Notes under the pieces: generated by a model
The model's database searches: none
The model's input: the letters and a program-made list of their open reading frames with translations, nothing else
What the model was told of the DNA's origin: nothing
Program-made: the position numbers and the translations under genes
Assembly: GCF_024346055.1 (NCBI RefSeq)
Contig: NZ_JAGQCH010000025.1
Span: 1-42,681 of the forward strand
Source of the DNA: Cyanobium sp. Cruz CV13-4-11
Lineage (GTDB): Bacteria > Cyanobacteriota > Cyanobacteriia > PCC-6307 > Cyanobiaceae
Reading direction: 5' to 3'
DNA: 42,681 nucleotides
Shown here: positions 15,401 through 23,803 of the stretch, one piece after another
Layout of the letters: the number at the start of each line of letters is the position of its first letter
Numbering within the stretch: the stretch's first letter is position 1

Positions 15401-15976
15401 CTAGACCGCAATCTGCGAAAGAACCTTTGTTTCCCAGCATTCCATAGCCTCATTCAGGACAACCAGCGCATCATGTCGGCCTCCGCTTCTGGTTGCCACA
15501 GTGGCGTGGATTTTAACCATTTGTGGATCTTTGACCTGAAGGGTGATATCTGGCCCTGCGATGGCAATCGATTCAATGCATTCTTGCGGAGCATTTAAGC
15601 CGACATCAACCAGCTCAGCAAATTCGCCTGATCTGCTTTCGCGTAGATCGCCATGCTTCGCTCTGTTGGCAATGTCAGCGACAAACGTGAGGGCTTGGCA
15701 TCTATTTACTTCCTCTTCGACACCGTTGGCTCGTAGACCTTTTGTCACAAAGCAAGATTTGAGATAATCCTTGAGGCTCCAGGTCCAAATGAAGAGGTTT
15801 AGGAAGTCGTCTTCAAGTTGCTCTGGTGCCTTGACTCCAATTGCCCTGAAGTTGGTCATAAAGTCAGTCCCCGATGCCCAGTACGAGGTCTGATAGCCAC
15901 TCCCTGATGCGTCTCGCACTGCAGCGGAAGCCCGCTGGATCCGGCTTCTGATCGCGTCGAGGTCAGCAGGAGTCAT
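15401..15976 (-). CDS. Hypothetical cargo protein, 191 aa
   Basis: Not recognised. The start is placed at ATG 15976 (MTPADLDAIRSRIQRASAAV); TTG 16015 would add 13 residues. The middle is helical (LFIWTWSLKDYLKSCF, then IANRAKHGDL, a pattern seen in HEPN-like and related helical proteins, though the spacing is R-x2-H, not the usual R-x4-6-H). The C-terminus is beta-rich (IAGPDITLQVKDPQMVKIHA). Base composition is lower in GC than the flanking phage genes. It lies 97 bp downstream of the HNH gene on the same strand, probably one transcript, and opposite to the late operon. Confidence 0.7.
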   Translation of the reverse strand: MTPADLDAIRSRIQRASAAVRDASGSGYQTSYWASGTDFMTNFRAIGVKAPEQLEDDFLNLFIWTWSLKDYLKSCFVTKGLRANGVEEEVNRCQALTFVADIANRAKHGDLRESRSGEFAELVDVGLNAPQECIESIAIAGPDITLQVKDPQMVKIHATVATRSGGRHDALVVLNEAMECWETKVLSQIAV

Positions 15977-16055
15977 GTCTTTGGTGCCCAAACGCTGCCC
16001 CTGAGCTGCAGGCAAGGAGCTTGAGGTGGAGAAGCTGAGTGATGGTGGCGACCTT

Positions 16056-16073
16056 CCCCCTTGAGGGGGTTTT
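16056..16073. terminator. CCCCC-TTGA-GGGGG hairpin with TTTT between the two cargo genes
   Basis: 5-bp stem 16056-16060/16065-16069, loop TTGA, then TTTT (16070-16073) on the plus strand. Its T-run faces plus-strand transcription, so it might block read-through of the late transcript into antisense of the HNH gene. On the minus strand it would only be a weak pause between the cargo genes. Confidence 0.5.
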
Positions 16074-17638
16074 CAGGATTTGTATGAAATACTGCACTTG
16101 AAATCATCCTGTGGAACCCATTCGACAAAAATCAGATCACCCTTTTTCAAAGTAGATAGCTGGGCTTGAACATGAGGGAGAACATTGTCAAGCGTGATGA
16201 CCCTTGAAGGTAAAGCTATTCGCTCGCCAAAGACTTCCACTTCATCGGGACTGTGATCGACAATCTGTATAGTTATCGGCCGATCGATTTTTTGCAATAC
16301 GGTTGCAATTGCGTAATCATCGTCCACTATAAATTCGCATGTCGGATTACTCGAAATACGGTCTTCATTTAAAATCTGTCTGCCTTGGATAATATCTGCA
16401 ACCTCACTGACCTTTCGATGGTCGTCGGATGTATAAGAGAGCCTTGCCGTAAATGGAATATTCAATGAAAAATATTGAGACACGGTCCTGCAGCATGCTA
16501 TGTAATGCAGCAAGCTGGCAGTGTCAAGCACATACTCCCACTTATCCACGCATGTTCCCTTGCTAGCAAAAACTCTAGTTCCTGCCACCTCTAACGAGGT
16601 AAACATCTCCCAGCCTTCGGACATGCATTTAAACAAAGAGTCTAGTTTATGGAAGAATGGCAAAGATGCAATACTGACGCCTTCCCATTGATCGAAGCCA
16701 AGGGACATAGTTATGTTGACTCTATCATCATTTGCATCAAATGACCTCTGATAATTCAAATTAAAAAGATTGTTGCACGCATGACCTTCAAAGGTAAATG
16801 ATTTAGTGCCGAAGGAAATGACGCCTTGTATATCATCAAAAGTCTCCACTCGAGACATATCTGCTTGGGCAAGCCATAGCTTCTGAGTTGCCTGCAGCTT
16901 TGGAGAAGAAATGCTTAGCGTACCGTCTGCATTTTCTAGCAGTTCCTTTAGCAGAGCTGAGCCTTCTATCGTTATCAACTCTGATTCGATCTCTAAGTCT
17001 TTGCCATGCTCAAATAGCAATTGATACTTCTCGAGATAATGTCTTACGCTATCGCCGCTGATTCTCATTGAACATTCGACGTTTTCTTTCGCGTAGATTC
17101 CAATTGAAGTTGTGCCGTCACGATATGCAGTCATTACTTGAAAGCGCGGATCGAGGTTTTCCAGTGACCTTTGACTAGCCTGATGGACATTGGATATAGC
17201 ATCCGCTAGGTAGGTCTTTGGGAGGCCGGTTAGCGCAGCCGTAACAGTATCAATTGCATCACCTTTGCCAGGCAACTTCTTCCCCAGCTCCGCTCTAGCG
17301 GCTTCTTCGGCTTGATTCTTCCAGTCTTTTAATTTCTCTGCAGAGTACCTATTTGTGTCTCTGTCGATATCAATTGAACAATTACTGCAGAGCCAGATGG
17401 CATTGTCGATAGACTTCCGTTCCTCGGCGCTCATATTGCTGTCATATCTAGGCCCGCCCGGTGAGGCTGCGCAAATATGGGCAGCTACACCTATGTTGTT
17501 TACTTTCTGGTTGTTCGAAGGTGCCGATGTTGGGACGCGGCAGTCTGGATTCGAGCACCTGTGCGCAACTCTGGCTTTGAGTGTCTCAATTGTTTTTGAA
17601 GCAAAATCATCTCTGGCCAAACTGATCCCCCGAGACAA
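16073..17638 (-). CDS. HNH-domain protein with large uncharacterised C-terminal region
   Basis: 521 aa. Residues about 25-115 form an HNH-type module: CSNPDC (28-33), GVAAHICAASPGGPRYD, then NAIWLCSNCSIDIDRD and a closing LKDWKNQAEEAAR helix. This module occurs as the nuclease end of several phage-defence proteins. The usual last His is replaced (CSIDID). The remaining 400 residues match nothing I recognise; they look like alternating beta-rich modules and could be a sensor. DNA is strikingly AT-richer than the phage genes on both sides. No ATG near the N-terminus: TTG 17638 or the TTG six codons on. A defence role is inference. Confidence 0.75.
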   Translation of the reverse strand: MSRGISLARDDFASKTIETLKARVAHRCSNPDCRVPTSAPSNNQKVNNIGVAAHICAASPGGPRYDSNMSAEERKSIDNAIWLCSNCSIDIDRDTNRYSAEKLKDWKNQAEEAARAELGKKLPGKGDAIDTVTAALTGLPKTYLADAISNVHQASQRSLENLDPRFQVMTAYRDGTTSIGIYAKENVECSMRISGDSVRHYLEKYQLLFEHGKDLEIESELITIEGSALLKELLENADGTLSISSPKLQATQKLWLAQADMSRVETFDDIQGVISFGTKSFTFEGHACNNLFNLNYQRSFDANDDRVNITMSLGFDQWEGVSIASLPFFHKLDSLFKCMSEGWEMFTSLEVAGTRVFASKGTCVDKWEYVLDTASLLHYIACCRTVSQYFSLNIPFTARLSYTSDDHRKVSEVADIIQGRQILNEDRISSNPTCEFIVDDDYAIATVLQKIDRPITIQIVDHSPDEVEVFGERIALPSRVITLDNVLPHVQAQLSTLKKGDLIFVEWVPQDDFKCSISYKS

Positions 17639-17656
17639 AGGCCTACTACTCTTGCA

Positions 17657-17697
17657 ATACTAACTTTCTCTTCGATGGTTCCGGGAACGACGGAACC
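17657..17697 (-). promoter_or_regulatory. Putative promoter/operator of the HNH gene
   Basis: TAGTAT (minus strand, 17657-17662) is a TANNNT -10 about 20 bp before the TTG start. An inverted repeat GGTTCC (17677-17682) / GGAACC (17692-17697) covers the -35 region, and TTCCGGGAA lies inside it. This suggests repressor control of the cargo genes. Confidence 0.4.
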
Positions 17698-17713
17698 CGC
17701 TCCACTCGTTTTA

Positions 17714-17824
17714 GAGAACCACTTCGACTGTGCCCAGGCTGAGGGCTGAAACTCAGAATCGCACAAGGACCCTTCGACCAACTCCTCCAGCGATAGCCAT
17801 GGTTCACTGGTCCGAGAACCACTT
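17714..17824. repeat. 11-bp direct repeat GAGAACCACTT, copies exactly 100 bp apart
   Basis: Copies at 17714-17724 and 17814-17824 in the gene-free 250 bp between the HNH gene and the portal gene. No coding function is seen. They may be traces of the insertion of the cargo genes or binding sites; significance is unproven. Confidence 0.6.
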
Positions 17825-17889
17825 GTTAGTCCAGCTACACAGGCCCGAATAATCCTGGTGGCAAAAGCAAGCAGCCCGGTCCGCTGCGC

Positions 17890-19479
17890 GTGCATCCAGC
17901 CCCCTCTCCCCCCTGGACCCAGCATCCCAGCCTGACCGCTCTGCAGCCCTCCCTGCAGATCGCCGCCGACTGCTGGAACCTCCTCTCCGCCCATGACGGC
18001 AGCAGCCGTCTGCAGGTGTACCTGCCCCAGGGGGAGCGGGAGCCCCAGGGTGCCTATGAGCGAAGGCTTGCTGCCGCCCGCCCCTCAGGGTTCTTCCGCG
18101 ATGCCCTGCGCACCTATGCCGGGATGCTCAGCCGGGGGAGCTGGCTGAACCTCCCAGCCACTCTGGCGACGGTGCTGACCGATGTGGATGGCCGGGGCAC
18201 GGACCTGGGCGTCTTCCTCGCCTCTGCCGATCTGCTCGTCCTCCGTGACGGGGCAGCCTTGGTGTTGGTGCTTCCCCCCGAGCACAGCTGGCCCAGTGAG
18301 GGGGACCGCCAGGAGGCTCTGCGCCGGGGGGATCGGCTGTCGCTGCCCCGGCTGCAGCTGGTGCCCCGGGCCGATGCCCTCACCTGGGAACTACCCTCCA
18401 GCCATGGGTTGCCAAGCAGGATCCACTGGCGGGAACCCCGCCACCAACCGCTTCAGCCTGTGGAGCCCGGTAGTGAGGCGGCGGTGCGCGAGCAGATCGC
18501 CTCGCTGCTCGGCGATGCCGATGCCCCCGACCGCTGGAGTTACCGGAGCCTGCATCTCACCGAGGCCGAGGGCCAGGCCACGGGCATGGAGGTGTGCCTG
18601 CATCCGGTGACGGCCGACCCCAGTGAGCCCAGTGGCTGGCGATGCGATCCGGCCTCCTCTACCCGCTATCCAGGGCTGATCCGGTTGCCGGCCTGCTGGT
18701 ACACCTCCGATGGTTCGGCCTTTGGCGACGGGGACCTGCCCCACTTGGGCCTTGCCTACCAGTACCTCAATCACTTCCGCTGCAAGAGCGAGTACGAGGA
18801 ACTCCTCTCCCGCACGGCTCTGCCGGTGGGGGTGCGCAAGGGGATGGTCGACGCCCTGGGGAACAGCACAGCCGGCCCGGTGGTGCTGGGCCCGAACACC
18901 TGCATGGACCTGCCGGCGGATGCGTCCTTCGAGTTCGTGGAGATCCGGGCGCGTTCGCTCGCCGAACACCGGGCCTGGCTGGAGAGCCTCGACGAGACCA
19001 TGCGCCGCGATGCCCTGATCCCCAGCAGCAGCGGTGGCGCCGCCCGCACCGAGCTGGAGATCAGCCTGACCGCCAGCCAGAGCTATGCGCTGCTCCAGTC
19101 GCTGGCGATCCAGAAGGCCTCGCTGTTCTCCACCCTGCTGGAGCACTGGGTGTCGCTCACTGGCGAAACCCTCGATCCCGGCGCCGGCCTGCAGGTGTCG
19201 GTGAGTCCGTTGGCGCCGCCGATTCAGGCCCAGCCCAAGGTGGGTGAGTGGATCGAGCTCTACGACCGGGGCGTGATCACCAGGGAGGAGCTGCGCCACC
19301 AGCTGACGCTGGCAACGGCGCAGTCGCTGTCGTCGCCGTCGCTGCAGGTTCCGGTGGCAGGGATGCACTCGGAGCCAGCTCCTCCGGCCTCTGCACCTCT
19401 GGCTGGTGATGGAGCCCCGCTGACCACAGAGCCCAGGACGACAGCCAGGTCACGGCTCCGGCGGCAACAGGGGGCATGA
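17890..19479 (+). CDS. Portal protein, DUF4055-like
   Basis: 529 aa. The N-terminus fits DUF4055 phage portals: YLPQGEREPQGAYERRLAAA followed by GFFRDALRTYAGMLSRGSW (about residues 38-85). The centre holds the wing and stem parts (PHLGLAYQYLNHFRCKSEYE, AWLESLDETMRRDALI), and the C-terminal helical barrel ends in a disordered Arg-rich tail. The portal ring is the DNA gate and motor docking site. The start is GTG 17890. Terminase normally lies directly upstream; here the HNH cargo separates them. The next gene overlaps by ATGA. Confidence 0.85.
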   Translation: MHPAPSPPWTQHPSLTALQPSLQIAADCWNLLSAHDGSSRLQVYLPQGEREPQGAYERRLAAARPSGFFRDALRTYAGMLSRGSWLNLPATLATVLTDVDGRGTDLGVFLASADLLVLRDGAALVLVLPPEHSWPSEGDRQEALRRGDRLSLPRLQLVPRADALTWELPSSHGLPSRIHWREPRHQPLQPVEPGSEAAVREQIASLLGDADAPDRWSYRSLHLTEAEGQATGMEVCLHPVTADPSEPSGWRCDPASSTRYPGLIRLPACWYTSDGSAFGDGDLPHLGLAYQYLNHFRCKSEYEELLSRTALPVGVRKGMVDALGNSTAGPVVLGPNTCMDLPADASFEFVEIRARSLAEHRAWLESLDETMRRDALIPSSSGGAARTELEISLTASQSYALLQSLAIQKASLFSTLLEHWVSLTGETLDPGAGLQVSVSPLAPPIQAQPKVGEWIELYDRGVITREELRHQLTLATAQSLSSPSLQVPVAGMHSEPAPPASAPLAGDGAPLTTEPRTTARSRLRRQQGA

Positions 19480-19991
19480 CCCCGACTCCACTCCCCGTTT
19501 GGCAGCCGGATGACCTGGAGGCCATCCGCCGTGCCCTCTCCATTCCGGTGCAGCTCCAGGCCCTGGATGCCATCGCTGCTGCCATGGCGGGTCTGCTGCA
19601 GACCCACCCGGGGGCGATCCCCTCGGCCCAGGCCGAACTGGCAGCCATCGGACTGATCGACCAGCAACTCGCAGGCCTGTCGCCGGAGCAGCTGCAGGCA
19701 CCGATCGAGGTGCGGCGCAATGCCGCCATTGCCGGGGCGGTCGGGGCCGACGGGGAACTGCCGGTGAGCAAGGCCGACGTGATCGAGTACGCCACCGATC
19801 TGCTGCGGGAGGAGGTGGTGACCCGCTTCCAGCAGCCGGCGCCGTTGGATCTGCTGTTGCGTCGGCAGCGGGCCAGTCACGGCCAGGCCCTGCTGCTGAT
19901 GCTGCCCTCCCTGGCGATCTGGAGCCGTGATCCCCTTCTGGGCACTGGCGCTGGCAGCAGCCCGTTCCAGGTTGCGATGGCCCGGGGCTGA
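19476..19991 (+). CDS. Structural-module hypothetical protein, 171 aa
   Basis: Not recognised. It is mostly helical (AIRRALSIPVQLQALDAIAA, DVIEYATDLLREEVVTRFQQ) with a short acidic/Pro N-terminus. Start coupled to the portal stop as ATGA (19476-19479) and only 3 bp before the next gene, so it is translated with the portal. Position suggests a head-completion or connector protein, but no family signature supports this. Confidence 0.65.
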   Translation: MTPTPLPVWQPDDLEAIRRALSIPVQLQALDAIAAAMAGLLQTHPGAIPSAQAELAAIGLIDQQLAGLSPEQLQAPIEVRRNAAIAGAVGADGELPVSKADVIEYATDLLREEVVTRFQQPAPLDLLLRRQRASHGQALLLMLPSLAIWSRDPLLGTGAGSSPFQVAMARG

Positions 19992-19994
19992 GCG

Positions 19995-20930
19995 ATGGCG
20001 CCCTTCTCCATCCCTGCTGCCCAGGCTGGTCGCACACCACTGGAGCGCTACGCCAACGCCCGGCTGCTGCTCTACGCCAACCAGGTGCCGGGGGTGCTCG
20101 AATCGCCCCGCACCGGCCGGTTCCTGTTCGAGGCGTTCCTCAAACGCCTGCGGCAGATCTCCTCCAAGGAGAACTCCCCTGGCGTCGACACCGGTGACTT
20201 CACCTACGAGGGCTACCTCACCCGCGGGGTGCTGCTGCCGACGACGGCCAGCAATCCCTGGGACTGGCTGGAGCGTGAGGTGGCCTGGACCGCCGTGGGG
20301 CATCGGCCTCTGCTCCCCGATGGCGGAACCCTGCAAACACCCTGCAGCGGAGCCATCTGGCTGGGCGATCTATCCACCCTCACCAGCCCTGGCACGCTTC
20401 CGCCCGCCAACCGGGCCCAGTTCGCGGGCTTCTCGGTGCTGGAGTTCGGCGGCCTCTACGGCCCCGGCGGCATCGGCTCGCTGACCCAGGCGCTGCTGGG
20501 GGAACGGGTGACGGCCTCGCTCAAGCCCAACCGGGTCGTCGTCATCGCCCCCGGCGACACGCTGCTGGTGCTGGCGGACCGCCATGGCACCAGCGTTGCA
20601 GTGCTGCGCAGCCTCAACCCCGAGATGCTCCTTGGAGCCTCAGACCCGTTGCCGGTGGGGAGCTGGCTGTTCATCCCCCGCCGCCGCACCATCACCAGCA
20701 CCAGCGCATCCGTGGCGGCAGCCGGCACTGCCCTGATGGCCTCGCCGCTCTACACGCCTGAGGCCCTGGCCGCCTACCTGGGCATCACTGTCGCCACCCT
20801 TGAGAACTGGGCCACCGCCGGCTACGGCCCCACCCCGATCCAGCTGGGCGGCCTGATCCGCTACACCGCCGCGGATGTGGAGGCCTGGCTGGCGGCGCAG
20901 ATCGAGCTGTCACACGGGCTGGGGGTCTGA
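19995..20930 (+). CDS. LysM-domain virion protein fused to an excisionase-type HTH
   Basis: 311 aa in three parts. Residues 1-175 are an unrecognised Pro/Gly/Trp-containing region. Residues about 178-226 are a LysM fold (VVVIAPGDTLLVLADRHGTS ... LNPEML ... VGSWLFIPRR), normally peptidoglycan-binding or a tail-assembly module. Residues about 252-305 are a complete HTH_17/MerR-like domain: YTPEALAAYLGITVATLENW, GLIRYTAADVEAWLAAQ. There is no stop or frameshift between LysM and HTH. The first parts suit a virion protein; why it carries a DNA-binding end is unclear. Confidence 0.8.
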   Translation: MAPFSIPAAQAGRTPLERYANARLLLYANQVPGVLESPRTGRFLFEAFLKRLRQISSKENSPGVDTGDFTYEGYLTRGVLLPTTASNPWDWLEREVAWTAVGHRPLLPDGGTLQTPCSGAIWLGDLSTLTSPGTLPPANRAQFAGFSVLEFGGLYGPGGIGSLTQALLGERVTASLKPNRVVVIAPGDTLLVLADRHGTSVAVLRSLNPEMLLGASDPLPVGSWLFIPRRRTITSTSASVAAAGTALMASPLYTPEALAAYLGITVATLENWATAGYGPTPIQLGGLIRYTAADVEAWLAAQIELSHGLGV

Positions 20931-20937
20931 TCTCAGC

Positions 20938-21171
20938 TCAGCGCTCGATCTTTCTGGGCCGCCGGGCCGTGTCGATCAGCAGGTTCTGCAGCAGCTCGCG
21001 GCTGCTCACCAGCACGTGGGCCAGCAGTGCTGCCGTGACCTTGGGCTCCGCCACCAGATCGCCGCGGCAATCGGCCAGGGCGGCCCTGAGCTCATGCACC
21101 TCCTGGCCGATGTTGCGCACCATCGCCTCGGTGGTCTCGCGGCGCATCGAATCGAGGCGGGGTCGTTCCAT
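20938..21171 (-). CDS. Small helical protein on the opposite strand
   Basis: 77 aa from ATG 21171. It is alpha-helical and amphipathic (MRRETTEAMVRNIGQEVHEL, TAALLAHVLVSSRELLQNLL) with a basic end ARRPRKIER. No family was identified. It lies opposite to the late genes, squeezed between the LysM-HTH stop (20930) and the scaffold start (21275). The frame stays open further upstream, but that part is low complexity. It might be a small regulator or cargo. Confidence 0.5.
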   Translation of the reverse strand: MERPRLDSMRRETTEAMVRNIGQEVHELRAALADCRGDLVAEPKVTAALLAHVLVSSRELLQNLLIDTARRPRKIER

Positions 21172-21274
21172 CGGCCCACTCTGCTGGCCACGCCTGCCGA
21201 TCGGGGGGACCAGGCAATAGGCGGAGAGCACAGCCCGCGATGGGGTGCTCACTCCACGACAGCCGCGATGGGTC

Positions 21275-22162
21275 ATGGCCACTGCCACCTCTGCTCCGCC
21301 TACCACCAGCACCAATGCCGCCGCCGCTGCGGCCGCAGGTGCTGACGACAACTACGCCTCCAGCTCAAGCGCCGATGGCGGTGCTGATCCCCAGGGCGGC
21401 GACAACCTCCCCGGGGATTCGCCTGCTCCTGCTCAGCCCCCGGCGGCTGCAACACCTCCCAGCGACCCCGGAACCGACGACAGTCGCTCCTCCGATCCGC
21501 TCAAGGCGGAGCGCCGCAAGAACAACCACCTTGAGAAGGAGATCCGCACCCTCCGTCAGCAGCTGAACCGCTTCTCGGAGATCAACCCCGAGGAATACGC
21601 ACGCCTCCAGGAGGCCGAGCGCCAGAAGCAGATCCTCGAGGAGCGGATGGAGCTGCGCGAACGCCAGATGGAGGAGGCCTCTGCCCAGAAAGTCGCCGCT
21701 GTGGCGGCCGAGCGTGATGAGGCCAAGCTGCAGGTGCTGCAGCTCCGCAAGGACCGCCTGCTGGAGCGGGCCTTCTCCCAGGCTGAGGGCCGCACCGGTG
21801 GCGATCGGCGGGGGACGTTCTTTGACATCTTCAAGGGGCAGCTGGGGGGCTGCTTCCGCCTGGGGACCGACAAAGACGGCAAGGACGTGCTGGAACCTCT
21901 CGATTCCCAGGGCAAGCCCCTGCTGGGCGATGACGGCCGGCCGCTGACCACCACCGACTTCCTCGACGAGATGCGCACCCATCCCGTCTACGGCTTCCTG
22001 TTCCAGCAGCGCGGCCCCACCGGCATGCAGGCCGCCGGAGCGATGACCGCCTCCGGCATCGCCAGCAATGGCGAGCCGCTCAATCCCCAGGCCATGTCGG
22101 CCTCCGAGCTCTACCGGGCCTCATTCGCCGTCAACGGTCGCACTCCCTCGCGCCGGCCTTGA
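21275..22162 (+). CDS. Scaffold-like protein with central coiled coil
   Basis: 295 aa. Ala/Ser/Pro-rich disordered N-terminus (1-75), then a long charged coiled coil (about 78-175, RRKNNHLEKEIRTLRQQLNR and LEERMELRERQMEEASAQK), then a more globular end with FFDIFKGQLGGCFRLG and THPVYGFLFQQRGPTGM. Disorder plus coiled coil between portal and major capsid genes is the usual make-up of phage scaffold or head-assembly proteins. ATG 21275 is chosen over GTG 21245, which adds ten non-conserved residues. Confidence 0.7.
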   Translation: MATATSAPPTTSTNAAAAAAAGADDNYASSSSADGGADPQGGDNLPGDSPAPAQPPAAATPPSDPGTDDSRSSDPLKAERRKNNHLEKEIRTLRQQLNRFSEINPEEYARLQEAERQKQILEERMELRERQMEEASAQKVAAVAAERDEAKLQVLQLRKDRLLERAFSQAEGRTGGDRRGTFFDIFKGQLGGCFRLGTDKDGKDVLEPLDSQGKPLLGDDGRPLTTTDFLDEMRTHPVYGFLFQQRGPTGMQAAGAMTASGIASNGEPLNPQAMSASELYRASFAVNGRTPSRRP

Positions 22163-22242
22163 GGGGCAGGCCCCCGCTTTCAACCCCGAGGTGTCTCGTG
22201 ACCCTCCGCCTTCTTCGTTCACTCCTTTTTCCGTTCCGCACC

Positions 22243-22695
22243 ATGACTGCTCTGCTCGATCGCATCGTCGGCGTGATCGCCGGCTTCCAGTCCCGTGAGG
22301 CGGGCCTGCGCCAGCAACTGGCCGAGGCCCTCAGCGATGACGCCGCCGATGAGGCCGCCATTGCCGCCGCCCAGCGTGATGCCCTTGCCGCTATGGAGCG
22401 GGCCGCTACCGCCGAGGCGCTGATGGCCCAGCTCCGGGCCAGCGCCCAGGATGCCGACACCCAGCTGCAGGCCATCGGCGCCTACATCGATCAGTTCGTG
22501 CCGGCGCTCACCGACACCGAGAGTCCTGCACTCCCTGGCGGCGACACGGCGGCTGAGCCCGCTGATCTGGAGGTTGTCGCAGGCGACAGCCACTGTGCCG
22601 ATGAATCTCTGGCCACCGCTGCTGAGCCTGACTCTGAGCCCGATGCTGCTGCCCCTGAGGCGGACACTGGTTCCGACCAGAGCGCAGCGGCATGA
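22243..22695 (+). CDS. Acidic helical hypothetical protein, 150 aa
   Basis: Start at ATG 22243 (MTALLDRIVGVIAGFQSREA). Residues 1-95 form a long Ala/Glu/Gln-rich helix or coiled coil (EAAIAAAQRDALAAMERAAT); the last 55 residues are acidic and disordered. Family not recognised; the shape resembles head-assembly helper proteins. It overlaps the next gene as ATGA (22692-22695). Confidence 0.6.
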   Translation: MTALLDRIVGVIAGFQSREAGLRQQLAEALSDDAADEAAIAAAQRDALAAMERAATAEALMAQLRASAQDADTQLQAIGAYIDQFVPALTDTESPALPGGDTAAEPADLEVVAGDSHCADESLATAAEPDSEPDAAAPEADTGSDQSAAA

Positions 22696-23078
22696 TCGCC
22701 ATGCCGCGCCGAGGCAAGGACTTCTACAGCGGCATCTCCTTCCAGCCGCCAGCTCCTGTCGCCGCTGCCGCCCGCCGCGCCTTGGACCGGCGGGCCGAGC
22801 AGCCACCGTCGAACCGCGGCATGACCCCAGTCGGCCTGGTCCGCGCCCGCCAGCTCGCCAACCGCCAGGAGCTCTCGCCCTCCACCGTGGATCGAATGGT
22901 GAGATACTTCGCCCGTCATGCCGTCGACAAGCGGGGTTCCAGCTGGGGCGACTACGGCAAAGGCCGCCAGGCCTGGGATGGCTGGGGTGGTGATGCCGGC
23001 GAGCGCTGGGCCCGATCGATCGCGCAACGCATGGATGCCGCGGAGCGCAGAGCTACCAGCAGAAAGGCTGCTGGCTGA
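22692..23078 (+). CDS. Small phage protein with GMTPVGL/WGGDAG motif
   Basis: 128 aa. Residues about 40-115 contain NRGMTPVGLVRARQLANRQE, STVDRMVRYFARHAVDKRG and QAWDGWGGDAGERWARS. This motif set recurs in actinophage and other prophage head-region proteins and in DNA-associated phage proteins; I know it as a pattern, without a settled function. It is basic and compact. Coupled to the preceding acidic protein by ATGA. It is the last late gene before the second cargo block. Confidence 0.65.
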   Translation: MIAMPRRGKDFYSGISFQPPAPVAAAARRALDRRAEQPPSNRGMTPVGLVRARQLANRQELSPSTVDRMVRYFARHAVDKRGSSWGDYGKGRQAWDGWGGDAGERWARSIAQRMDAAERRATSRKAAG

Positions 23079-23082
23079 GCCG

Positions 23083-23454
23083 TCAGTCCGGATGGCGGTC
23101 GATCACCAGCAGCAGGCCGCCCATGATCGAGAGGTTCTTGAGCAGCTGAATCCGCTCCTGGGCGTCGCTGACATCGCCGTGGAACAGCAGGGTCGTGGGC
23201 ACCAAAAACACCAGCAGCAGGATCGCCCCCAGCCGCGCCTTGCGGCCGCTGATCACCAGGACTGACCCCACGGCCATCAACGCCATCGCCGCCACCAGCA
23301 GCACAGGTGAGAGCGGCAGACCCTTGGCCGCGATGGCGCCAGCGACCCGGTCAAAGCCAGTGACCTTGCCCAGCACGGCATTGAGGAACACCAGGCACAG
23401 CAGCACCCGGGCGATGCCATCGAGCAGGGATGGCCGTCTGGTGCCTTCCGCCAT
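23083..23454 (-). CDS. DoxX-family membrane protein (cargo)
   Basis: 123 aa from ATG 23454. Four hydrophobic segments (about 13-30, 42-60, 64-85, 98-115) and the DoxX-like start LDGIARVLLCLVFLNAVLGK, with GKVTGFDRVAGAIAAKGLPL. DoxX-type proteins are small inner-membrane proteins linked to redox or quinone functions in bacteria. It has no known virion role, lies on the minus strand inside the head module, and is therefore best read as host-derived cargo (moron). Confidence 0.8.
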   Translation of the reverse strand: MAEGTRRPSLLDGIARVLLCLVFLNAVLGKVTGFDRVAGAIAAKGLPLSPVLLVAAMALMAVGSVLVISGRKARLGAILLLVFLVPTTLLFHGDVSDAQERIQLLKNLSIMGGLLLVIDRHPD

Positions 23455-23590
23455 AGTCCGTTCCGCGTTGCGGGGATTCTGCTGAGCTTGCCCTGCTGCT
23501 GACGTAGCCCCACCGTCTGGCCGACAGCCGGAAAGGCCGGCCACGGGCGAACCCGCAGCCGGCCGCAAGGGGGGCCGGAGCCCCCGCTGC

Positions 23591-23803
23591 TCAGAGCACC
23601 GCCACGGTGCCGAGCCGCCGGGCCTGCAGCTTGCGGGCCAGCTGATGCGCCAGCTGGGCCGGAATGAACCGGGGCTTCTTCACAGGAACACCGCGGCGGC
23701 CATAAAAGACGACATGGCGCTCGGCATCATGCGCCTTGATCCCACCGGGATAGACATAGACAGCCAGCTGGCGGATTTCGCAGCGGGGGAAAGAGGAGGC
23801 CAT
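23591..23803 (-). CDS. Small basic hypothetical protein, 70 aa
   Basis: From ATG 23803: an even protein-like pattern, IRQLAVYVYPGGIKAHDAER then HVVFYGRRGVPVKKPRFIPA, and a basic helical end. The frame extends upstream without protein quality. No family recognised. Minus strand, in the same cargo block as DoxX, without coupling to a neighbour. Confidence 0.5.
   Translation of the reverse strand: MASSFPRCEIRQLAVYVYPGGIKAHDAERHVVFYGRRGVPVKKPRFIPAQLAHQLARKLQARRLGTVAVL

Noticed and set aside
17500-17994. Minus-strand frame spanning the HNH start, with WLSLEELVEG-like text
   Set aside because: It overlaps the HNH and portal genes in other frames and has no recognised domain; probably chance.
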